Origin: Ramazzottius varieornatus
Lineage: Eukaryota; Tardigrada; Eutardigrada; Parachela; Ramazzottiidae
Assembly: GCA_001949185.1 (NCBI GenBank)
Contig: BDGG01000003.1
Location: forward strand, 4,957,092-5,021,091
Direction of reading: 5' to 3'
Length of the DNA stretch: 64,000 nucleotides
In this document: positions 55,847 to 64,000 of the stretch, piece after piece
Numbering within the stretch: position 1 is the stretch's first letter
Layout: each line of letters begins with the position of its first letter
Made by a program: the position numbers and the translations under genes
The notes under the pieces: model-generated
The model's input: the letters and a program-made list of their open reading frames with translations, nothing else
What the model was told of the DNA's origin: nothing
Databases searched by the model: none

Positions 55847-58800
55847 TCACTTCATCAAAGCATTGACCACAGCCTTGGTATTTAAATTCTTCAAATCGGT
55901 GTACGTTTGACCGGTACCCACAAAGACGATCGGCTGACCGGTGGTATAAGCCATCGAAACTGCCGCGCCCACCTGGGAAAAAAATTGATCGATCTTCCTT
56001 GGTCGGTTCCCATCGCTATCTGTTCATCAGAATGCTAAACGGTTTGACCATTTGAAAAAAATGATGAACCAGCAGAAACGATAGAGGAGGTCAGCAAGCA
56101 AAATATGCCAATCTGTCAAGTACCTACATACAAAGACCCCAAAACCCTTTATAATGGCATCATGTATGCAGGTGCGTGCAAGTTTGGCGGATTTCCAAAA
56201 ATGACAGGCAGGAACAAACCTTATCATCGATGGTGTCAAATTTCGTCAAGACGATGCCGTCAATGATTCTTGGGTTCTCCGCTTGTGAGAAGTCCGCCAA
56301 AGCTTGATTAAACTTGACGACCTGGTCGACGGCTTCGTTGCCGACAAGGGCTTCGCCGACGAAGAGCACCATATCCGGCTGGTTCACTTTGATAAGCTAC
56401 GACAACACAGAAAAAAGGGGTGAGCAGACACCAATAATCAAATGTCAACAGTCACAACCGCCAAAACCTTAATCACAACCATCACATGGGTAACACCACA
56501 AGCTGGTGCAGTACCAGTTGACACCGCCTGCAATCACGTCTACTACGTCCTTACTTACTTTTGCCAAGGCACGCATCAGCGGCTCGTTATCTTGCATCCG
56601 ACCAGCGGTGTCCACCAACACAACGTCAAACTTGTTATCGCGGGCTAGAACAAAGTCCGAAAGTCAGGTTGAAAGTCACAAAAAGAATGTGACCGAATAC
56701 TGTATGGGAGCTCGGCAAGCAAACTCAACCAGATTGTCATCCTAAATGGCGCACGCTTACGGGGTTACTGACTGAAATCGTGCGCCACTAGGAAAACAAT
56801 GTCTAATTCTCCCAAGTGGCGCACTATTTTAGTGTTATAAGCTGGAAGCATGCGTCACTTGGAGAAACGACGATCTTGTCGAGTCTGATTGTTTTCCTTA
56901 AGCAGCGCCCGTTTTCAGTGACATTGGCTGGAAGCGTGCGCCCCCTGAGAAATCGATTAGCCGGGCTTTTGCGATGTCATGTCCTGGCTTACCATACTGA
57001 ATGGCTTCCATTGCGATACCAGCTGCGTCCTTTCCGTAGCCCTTCTCGTACAAGAACACCTTGGGTATGTCGGGGTTCTCTCCTGGATACATGTTGTTCA
57101 ATCGGGTTCGATGCGTTCGCAGCTGCTCAACAGCCCCAGCGCGGAATGTATCGCAAGCGGCAATGAGTACTCGCAAATCATTCTCCAAGAACCAAAATGC
57201 GATCTATAAAACAAAACTGTCACAAACCTGCGCTCTCAATTCCGACGTGAATTGACGTTTAGTACGTACCTTAGCCAAGTTAGTGGACTTTCCAACGCCG
57301 TTCACACCACAAAAAGTGACGACGAACGGCTGACGGTTCTTCTTCGAAGCCAGAGCGTCGCGAAGAACATTCACTGGTTTCTTCGGGGTTAGGATTTTCG
57401 TCAACGCATCTTCCAACGCATTTCGAACGACGGAGTTCACACCTAAAACGGAAACCCTGATAAAAATCCAGTTTGGAGATCCAACGAAACAGGAGAGATT
57501 ATTTCGTACCTTCGAAAGTTCCCAGAGCTTTGCCTTCAAGCTTCTCCGCGACGGACACGCACAGTTTATCCGCAATTTCAGCCGCTACGTTCTTCTCGAT
57601 GAGTAAGACGCGCATCTTGTCAACGATAAGACCCAGCTGGTCCTTTGTGATGGTCCGAGTGCCCACGAGGCCCTTGAAGATGTTGAACATGCCACCGAAG
57701 CCTCGCTTGCTGGTCGCAGCGGTACCATTAGCAGGCTTCTGCGAAGTCTTATCCTCTTCTTCGACCTCAGAGTCGTCATCCTCCCCGTACTCGTTCTCAT
57801 CACCTTCGTCCATATCGGGCAGCTCACCCCTGAGACGACCCACCAAGTCCATCTGGATAAAGAACACAGCTGAAGACCAGCAGAAGTACTCATTCGGGCA
57901 AGGTTTAAAAGCAAGCGACATCTGGGAGCTCGGCAAACAAACTCAACCACATCCCTTTCCCCAGTGACGCGCGTTCTGAATGATGTTAACTGGAAGCATG
58001 CGCCACTTGGAAAATCAATCTGGTCGATGTTGCTGCCGACCTCCCCTTTTCTAATATATGCACAGGCTTTTTATTCACTCGGGTTTGAGTGTCTCACCTC
58101 TCCATCGGTGGCTCCATTGACTGGCACCATCGGACCAGCGCCGTCCTTCTTACTGAAGTCCAGGCTGCGAGCGTCCTTGTAGGTGCCACCTTGTTCCCAC
58201 TGGCGACTTTGCTTGGTCTTCTTCTCGTTCTTCGGCTTCCTGCAAAGGAACAACTTTCGTTATCAGAAGGCCAACTCCCAGAAAAGCAAACGATAAATTC
58301 CAGGACGGCCGAACAGAGTAATGCCTTACGCTTTTGGACTGGTCGGACCATTTGCACGTTTTCCAAACAGCTTTTCCCGATTCTTCTGGATCTCATCGTC
58401 GCTTTTCGCTCCCACCGCCTTGGGTGAATCTGTAAGCGTAAACTATAGAAGTCATGGTTGAGGTATCAAATGAGGTCTACCGCTTGGAGAGAAAACTTGA
58501 TATCGATACATTTTTTATTGATTCGTTGTAGTACCTTCAGGTGTTAATTCGGAAGCTTCGATCGTCTTCGCATCGTTCGATTTCGTATCAGCTTTACTTG
58601 CTTTGCCCTTGTCTTTCCTGTCAGCACCACCCTTCTTTTCCACTAGGGACGCCACTGTTTTCTGAGACTTCTGTGATTCCTGGAATGTCTTCATGGCCTT
58701 AGGCCCTTCCGCGCGCGTTTGCTCCTCCACCTGACGCAGCACTTCCTTGTAACACTCTTCGAATCTTTTATACTCTCCATAGTTTCCGGCTTGTAGTTCG

Positions 58801-59336
58801 TTTTTGAATTCATCCCGGAAACGCAGCTGTATTTCTGTTAGAAACTTGTCGACGTAATTCAGCTGCAGAAACTTCTGGTAACCAACCTGAAGTAAAAGAA
58901 GAAGTCTGAACCAACGAACAGCACAGCGAATCAATGGACGGAATTTTCGCTTACCACAAAAACCAGATCGAACTCGTTATCCAGTTTATACTGTAACTGC
59001 AAGTTCTTGTCCTGGAACATCTGCTTTCCTCCTTTCTCCTGCGAAATAGAACAACAGAATATCGAAAGGAGTCAAGTAGCAGAAAAAAATATCAAAGTAG
59101 AAGTTCACGTCGAAGTGACGCAAGTCGTCATTAAAGCCAACTGATAAAGCCTCGGATCGCATCATACTATGATTCATGTAACTGACGTCACGCGGGTGTG
59201 AGTGGAAACTAACATTTACCTCCAGCAGGACGCTGCGGATCAGCTCGTTGACGGTCGACAGGAACATGCCATTGGTACTTTGGAAGTAGAACAGAACGAT
59301 GCCTCCTTTGGAGAAAATGGTAAAAAAGTCTAGCAT
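55847..59336 (-). CDS. SRPRA: Signal recognition particle receptor subunit alpha
   Basis: Eleven exons: 59336-59220, 59038-58955, 58886-58535, 58429-58330, 58239-58098, 57852-57510, 57442-57270, 57203-56993, 56644-56559, 56396-56220 and 55972-55847. They give 636 residues (human 638). It is the GTPase that docks SRP-ribosome complexes at the endoplasmic reticulum with SRP receptor beta. The N-terminal SRX domain starts [13 protein letters not shown] charged linker follows, with an acidic stretch ([20 protein letters not shown]) that is typical of the family. The NG domain has G1 [28 protein letters not shown]3 [11 protein letters not shown]4 TKFDTIDDK and G5 [10 protein letters not shown]. 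Every junction is GT-AG and in phase. Two introns hold hairpin cores and another a family 2 hairpin. Confidence 0.97.
56122..56173. repeat. Hairpin repeat family 2, copy C
   Basis: Arms ACCTACATAC (one mismatch) and GTATGCAGGT, 52 bp, inside the SRPRA intron 55973-56219. Confidence 0.75.
56743..56945. repeat. Hairpin repeat family 1, three cores
   Basis: Cores at about 56743-56792, 56815-56863 and 56898-56945 in the SRPRA intron 56645-56992. Left outer arm GGGAGCTCGGCAAGCAAACT at about 56707. Confidence 0.85.
57961..58010. repeat. Hairpin repeat family 1, one core
   Basis: Core in the SRPRA intron 57853-58097, with left outer arm GGGAGCTCGGCAAACAAACT at about 57925. Confidence 0.85.
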
Positions 59337-60333
59337 TTTGGGGAACTCTAAAAGGATAAAACTTGAAAATCTGAAGAGTAAACGGGCAAATTTCTGGCAG
59401 ACAGACGACGAACAGTTGGGCTTCGCGGGGGATGTCTCTGTGCTTGGTGAAGCTGCGGAGGCGTTTGAAACCGGAATATCAGGACTGAAACTCGAAGGGG
59501 ATGCTGAGAAGACCGTGGCAACAGGTAGGTACTGCGAGGATAATTCGAACAATGGACGAAGAACTCTTCGAGAATCAAGATAAGAAAACTTGACAACTGG
59601 ACAATTCCGAGCAAAACAATGAGTCATCTCTGGAATTCCACTTCGCCCCGTGGTGTCTCTACACATCCGGCCCAGTGGAAACAATCCGAAACATCGCTGT
59701 AACACTGGTGTTCTAGTTCCACTTCCACACAATTGAGTGTAATCAGCTGCCTTTTGATCTTAATTGATTCGCGTCATATGTGGGCCACAATATAGAGATT
59801 AAGTTGCCACTCCCGTTCACTTTGTAACTGTAGCTACGGCCTTGCTCCCCCCTTTCGTTACGTGTAACTACATTTTGCTTTCTTATTTTCGAGAAATAGC
59901 GTAATCGGAGTTACGGTTGGCTAGCATTGGGAAGCATGGTGGCTGCCCAACTATTCAAAGTTCTGATCAGCTGCTGCGCTTATGAGTGACGTTGCAACTC
60001 ATCTTAGCTACAGTGGGACTTTCTTCTGGCGATGGCAACTTAATGTCTGTAATGATGCATTGGCAGCCAGAACTCCAGAAGTTCAAAACCTATTGCAGTT
60101 TTGATTTCCTCCCGATTCCAGTATTGAGTATTCTTCCCGGCTCCCGGTTATCCCTGTACCTTCGTTGCATCCTTTCCAGAAGTGGGCTCAGTGTTACCCA
60201 CGCCAGATTGTTGAGAAGCATTTCCAAGTAAGACTCGTCACACAGTAAGAAGTGCTCGTGATTCGGGATCGTGCGGCATTCGTGCCTAATGTTACTTGTA
60301 CGGTTGTACCGGAAGTCCTCTTTCTTCCAGATC
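59337..60333. promoter_or_regulatory. Divergent intergenic region between SRPRA (-) and acyl-CoA-binding protein (+)
   Basis: About 1 kb. A probable acceptor TTCTTCCAG just before the ACBP start implies a 5' non-coding exon further upstream. A TGACGTCA site lies in SRPRA intron 1 at about 59183. A 248-codon minus-strand frame (59732-58986) overlaps the first SRPRA exons and is not a separate gene. Confidence 0.4.
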
Positions 60334-60600
60334 ATGTCTCAACAAGAGTTCGATACCGCTGCTGAAAACGTCAAGAAGCTAAAGACCCAGCCAGGAAACG
60401 ACGATCTTCTCATGTTGTACAGCCTGTACAAGCAGGCCACAGTTGGAGATGTCAACACCACTCGTCCCGGCATGCTGGCTCTGAAGGAGAAAGCCAAATG
60501 GGATGCCTGGGAGAAACAGAAAGGCACCTCCAAGGAAGATGCCCAGAAGAAATACGTCACCAAAGCCAATGAACTCATCGCCAGTATTGGAAGGCAGTAA
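60334..60600 (+). CDS. ACBP: Acyl-CoA-binding protein
   Basis: ATG 60334 to TAA 60600, 88 residues, the normal size of the four-helix acyl-CoA-binding protein. It binds and carries medium- and long-chain acyl-CoA esters in the cytosol. Family motifs visible are [35 protein letters not shown] and the [20 protein letters not shown] block with the conserved Lys, Trp and Tyr positions. It ends [15 protein letters not shown]. The coding part is in one exon directly after an acceptor (TTCTTCCAG ATC ATG), so the 5' untranslated region is probably spliced. Confidence 0.96.
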   Translation: MSQQEFDTAAENVKKLKTQPGNDDLLMLYSLYKQATVGDVNTTRPGMLALKEKAKWDAWEKQKGTSKEDAQKKYVTKANELIASIGRQ

Positions 60601-60774
60601 ATGAATAGACACTGTACGTACTCGGATTTTTCCCTCCACCTCGAGCCTTGAGGCAATGTGTTTGAATTTCAAGATCCGGGGCTGTTTCCCTCTAACAGAC
60701 TGATATTAAAGATTCTCTTTCGTTTCGCGCGGCGGCTCGTTTCTTGGATTCCTTCGTATGCTTTGCAATCAATC

Positions 60775-60780
60775 AATAAA
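60775..60780 (+). other. Polyadenylation signal AATAAA
   Basis: AATAAA 175 bp after the ACBP stop codon, in a suitable place for that transcript. Confidence 0.55.
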
Positions 60781-60840
60781 TCGTAGTTAGCCTTATGTCG
60801 TGCGGATGGCAGGCCTTTACGCACTGTTGCAGTGGGAGCA

Positions 60841-61022
60841 GGTCTTGCGGCAGCAGTCGACATATGCAGGTTCCCTGGACACCGACGGCAGGATCGTCTA
60901 GCCAGGGAGGCCCAGCACCTTCGGGAGAACCAAGTGGCGGAGGAAAGTCGGAGACTCCGTCACGCTTTTCCGGGTGCTCTGTCCATGGATTTTCGAGCCG
61001 TGGATCCGCCGCCTTTCGAGGT
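60841..61022 (+). other. Possible 5' exon before LSM14
   Basis: Between an acceptor (GTTGCAG, about 60835) and a donor (TTCGAG/GTATAA, about 61021). One frame looks coding and helical (RLAREAQHLRENQVAEESRR, ending MDFRAVDPPPFE) but does not join the LSM14 exon at 61094 in phase. Its owner is unresolved. Confidence 0.35.
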
Positions 61023-61093
61023 ATAATTCGTTTCCTGGTTGACTTTTTCAAAATCAGCCAGATCAAGTCATCGATAAAGTGCTTCCTTTGTAG

Positions 61094-63262
61094 GAACGGA
61101 GGAGGAAATAGAAATGGCGCCATTGAACCGGGACCACCAGAGAACTCCATCGGCTACCGGGTCAGCTTGATCTCCAACGCCAACATCCGCTACGAAAGAA
61201 CCCTGTCAGCCAGGAGTTCTTCCAGCTTTCTTCCGGGTATGATGGAGACCGCCAGATAGCTTCGTGGAAGGAAGAGCCTTCCTGATACGAGAAATCAATC
61301 AACGCTTCTTTCTGATTCGTATGTTCTTTGTTTGCAGTGCAATCCAATGGAACAGAGAATCGACGTCCAGGAGCCGTCATTCCTCCCCAAGATATGGTCT
61401 ACGAGCACATTATCTTCCGTGGAGCGGACATCGAGGATCCCGTCGTCTACGAACTTGCGGTTGTCTCGGTCCTCTACAGCTCCGTCGATAGTGATCCTGC
61501 TGTTCTCCAGGTTTGTCCGGCCTTCGCTTCCTGGTTTGCAGATCGCCGCTCTGGCTGGACAAAATGAAGCGAGTAACAGTGGACCTTCACAAGGTGACTA
61601 TTCGTCTCTTTGGTGCCTTTGCCTGGTTTTTTGACGAAGCGGAAGTCATGACTTTATTTTTCTTTTTCAGGAAGTGGTTCACAGAACTTGAACGACGAGC
61701 CAGTCTCCGTCCAGAATCTGATGAACAGCCAGCAAAGCGGCCACCCGCGTGGAAGTGGACAGCAGCGCTGCTTCAACGGTGGAAATCGTGGCGGAAACAG
61801 CAACGGTAGCAGCATTGTCTACTTGTCTGGAGGAGGAAACGGGAATCGGGGCTACAACCACGGTGGATACACTGATGGACAAGGATATCGACAAGGTAAG
61901 AACTCCCGGTTCAATTTGCACTTCGTTCTTCGATATTATTGTTTAGAAGCTGAAAAGTTCATTTGCCTCTTAGATTTCGTTTTTTGCCTTCAGTTTGTGC
62001 TTTTCGTTTGTCACTGCATTCGTTTGCCTGGCTACGACCTCGATCAGTTCTTCGACAACATCAGCTGTGATGCCATCGAGGAGGAACATCAAAAGTCAAA
62101 ACAAGCAACGTGAACAGTAAGCCACCTTTTCCATTTGCAGTATTTTCCAGCATTCTGCCAAAAGTTTCTAGCTTGATGCGAAGTTGTTTGAGACGTAGGC
62201 AAGTGATTTCACTCAGACTGTTATCTCAAGTGGCGCATATATTCACTGTCACTATCTACGAGCGTGCGCCACTTGTAAACGGTCCGGGCGAAGTCATTTC
62301 CGTCTTGTCTTTCTCCGGAATATGAATGGGAATGTTTTCTGATGTTTGGTTCTTCTTTTACAGAATGAACCGTATGGGGATTAACAACCAGTGGCAGGAT
62401 CTTGGGCAAAACGAGCGTCAGCACAACGCAGAACCGTTCGGCATGAACCGTGGAGGCCGTGGTAAACGTGGTATGGGTCGCCAGCAGCAGAATCAAGGTG
62501 TGCATCTCGTACTAGAAGTTCCCCATTCTACAGCCCGTTCAAGCAAACTCGTCACCACCCTTTCAAAAAATTGGTTCTCTTCCAATAACGATTTCTGAGA
62601 GCTGTTCCTAATTTTGCCTGATAGTCCCAACTTTCTCCTTTCAGAAAAGTAGTAGATATTCCCAATCGAGCTACCGTAGTCAAATTACTGATCATAAAAG
62701 CTCAAGGCTCGACCGGAGCAGTCGTTTAGAGGCCCTTGTTTTCCCGTTGTTTTTTCCAACGGTCGCAAAACAGACTTTTACTTCGAAAAATTTTGTTTGA
62801 GACAACCAAAAGATGATGTGCGGGGTACCGAAGTCACTCGAGAAGGTATCGTGGAACTGTAGCAGTTTTGGGAGCTGGGCAAACAAGGCGTATACGATCA
62901 TCATCTCGACTGACGCACTATTTCAGCCAGTAACAATAATATAGTGCGCCACTTGCAGGTAACAATCTTGTACCTTTGTTTACCCAGCCTTCCTTTTCTT
63001 GCTTGTGTGCGAGTGAGTGTGAGTGGTGGTGGCTCCTGTTGTGGTAGCGTGTAACGTGAAGCTTCATAGTCACTGTTTTGTTTCTCTTGTTTGGTAACGT
63101 AACCATCGCTCGTGCTCTGCTTCTCTTCTCAACAGTTACGGTCGTGATAACGGTAGCCGTGCCAATGGTGGCAGCAGTGATGATCCGGATGGCGGCTGGA
63201 TCCAAGTAAATCATCCAACAGCAGGCCAAGCAGATCACTCTGTATCTGCAGGCGGATGGTAA
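61094..63262 (+). CDS. LSM14: LSM14 family mRNA-binding protein (LSm, FFD and TFG motifs, Gly-rich)
   Basis: Exons 61094-61236, 61338-61459, 61542-61593, 61671-61895, about 61974-62111, 62364-62497 and 63136-63262. LSM14/RAP55/Scd6 proteins bind translationally repressed mRNAs and build P-bodies. Visible motifs, in order: the LSm start GYRVSLISNANIRYE, the family link NGTENRRPGAVIPPQDMVYE with HIIFRGADIED, a Gly/Asn/Arg-rich linker, the FFD box YDLDQFFDNISCD, the TFG-box segment NERQHNAEPFG and a Gly/Asp-rich tail ending SVSAGGW. The LSm domain is shorter than usual after NIRYE. Past the FFD box the frame breaks within an A-rich run (about 62087-62100) and resumes in another frame that joins the next exon in phase; this looks like a one-base homopolymer error. 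The start and the last join are not resolved. Confidence 0.8.
62226..62275. repeat. Hairpin repeat family 1, one core
   Basis: Arms AAGTGGCGCATA and CGTGCGCCACTT in an LSM14 intron. Confidence 0.86.
62907..62955. repeat. Hairpin repeat family 1, one core
   Basis: Degenerate left arm (GACTGACGCACT), right arm AGTGCGCCACTT, in the last LSM14 intron. The outer flank GGGAGCTGGGCAAACAAGGC is recognisable at about 62870. Confidence 0.78.
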
Positions 63263-63696
63263 GACAGTTCCTATTTTATGCCAACTGTTTATCCTCTCAA
63301 CTTGTTCTTTCGGATAATAATAGTTTGCTGCTGCACGAATATTTGATATATGCCTAATGATTTACACAACAACGGTGATTTAGTTTCTAGACATATTCGC
63401 TCGTCTTCGTAAGATCAAAGTTAGCTGAGGGAAATAAGTTCAGGCAGAGACTTACAGTAACTTGCAAGTCACCGGAAATGCAATGAAATCAGAAAGTTTG
63501 CAGAGCTCTTGGGGAAATATACTCTGTGAAGTCTTGTGACTTGATGTCGCCCCCGTTTCTCGCAGTCTACAGGTATCGTGAAACCAGAGCTAAACTAAGA
63601 TCCATATTGAGCAATATCGAAGGACTAGGTGTCGTCTCACCGGCCTCGCCTGCACGGTAATCTAGCCATGTGTTTGTGCTGCAACTGGTACTCGTA
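63263..63696. other. Intergenic between converging genes, nothing recognised
   Basis: 3' flanks of LSM14 (+) and the Tyr/Arg-rich gene (-). No coding pattern or repeat seen. Confidence 0.5.
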
Positions 63697-63915
63697 CTAG
63701 TGCTGCCGGAAACGTTCAAGCTGGGCCACGCTATAGGACCGCAGCTTGCCGAGATTCTTGGCGTAGTTGTCTTGAAGATACTCCATCTGGCTGGAACCGT
63801 AGTCGCGGACTTTGGTTACTTGTTTCCAGTATTGGTCACGCGCACTGCCGAAAGGACGACGGTAGTTGCGGAAACGGTTGGTCTTCGTGTTGTAATGGTC
63901 ACGGAGACCTTCCAT
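63697..63915 (-). CDS. C-terminal exon of a Tyr/Arg-rich repeat protein, partial
   Basis: The minus-strand frame ends at the TAG at 63697-63699 and begins at or just after an acceptor (GCAGCTTAG, about 63916). The 72 residues are built from a loose repeat of about 15-18 residues: VRDYGSSQMEYLQDNYAKNL, KLRSYSVAQLERFRQH and the weaker LRDHYNTKTNRFRNYRR, with a recurring [LV]R-x-Y and Q-[ML]-E pattern. Such Tyr/Arg heptad-like repeats occur in cytoplasmic tails of some animal membrane receptors, but I cannot name this one. It has no signal peptide or membrane helix in the visible part. Upstream exons lie beyond position 64000 or are unresolved; an ATG at 63915 may be internal. Confidence 0.5.
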   Translation of the reverse strand: MEGLRDHYNTKTNRFRNYRRPFGSARDQYWKQVTKVRDYGSSQMEYLQDNYAKNLGKLRSYSVAQLERFRQH

Positions 63916-64000
63916 CTAAGCTGCGCAGGTGGCGCTCCCACTGACGTTGTCGAAGGTAGCAGATTGATCTGGTCGTCCAAGAATCGGACATCTTCACTGG

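Noticed and set aside
58986-59732. 248-codon minus-strand ORF as a separate gene
   Set aside because: Its 3' part is SRPRA exon 1 read through both flanks; the splice sites and family match define the real exon.
361-62955. Hairpin repeats as a CRISPR array
   Set aside because: Copies are scattered over 62 kb, mostly in introns, with conserved rather than unique spacers and inverted arms. The genome is eukaryotic.

Overview
The window is nuclear DNA of an intron-rich eukaryote, most likely an early-branching animal; a sponge is my best guess and is inference only. The gene set is animal-like: receptor guanylyl cyclase, RhoBTB, classical calpain with a penta-EF-hand tail, histidine ammonia-lyase, signal recognition particle receptor alpha, LAMTOR3, CTP:phosphocholine cytidylyltransferase, LSM14 and MRNIP. 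Introns are short (about 45-600 nt, a few longer) and almost all GT-AG. I rebuilt the multi-exon genes by hand from splice signals, reading phase and family similarity, and exon coordinates are in the evidence fields. There are no bacterial-style operons, CRISPR arrays or rRNA, and I recognised no tRNA.

Layout. 0-10 kb: a partial RhoBTB gene (-), a plant-type sulfite oxidase (+), a small single-pass membrane protein (-), a BED-type zinc-finger ORF and an intron-containing transposase-derived gene (+). 10-25 kb: a complete 24-exon receptor guanylyl cyclase (+) whose cyclase domain has lost a metal-binding aspartate, a LEA-like gene (+), a small helical protein (+) and a serine-rich disordered protein (+). 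26-44 kb: PCYT1 (-), an unidentified Tyr/Trp-rich protein (+), a 17-exon calpain (-), LAMTOR3 (-), a coiled-coil protein (+), a second small membrane protein (-) and a secreted cysteine-rich protein (+). 44-50 kb: complete HAL (-) with MRNIP (+) nested in one of its introns. 50-64 kb: an unidentified gene (-), complete SRPRA (-), acyl-CoA-binding protein (+), an LSM14 gene (+) and the edge of a Tyr/Arg-rich repeat protein (-).

The most unusual feature is a short hairpin repeat found about once per kb. It is a core of about 50 bp with arms AAGTGGCGCACG / CGTGCGCCACTT, often inside a second, outer inverted repeat (GAGCTCGGCAAACAAACTCG and its complement). I count about 67 cores at 39 places, singly or in tandem runs of up to four. 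About two thirds of the places are introns and none overlaps an assigned exon. A second hairpin family of about 50 bp, with unrelated arms, occurs only where the first is absent (49.5-56.7 kb).

The genes do not form one pathway. They are ordinary housekeeping and signalling genes, some divergently arranged (PCYT1 and its neighbour) or nested (MRNIP in HAL).
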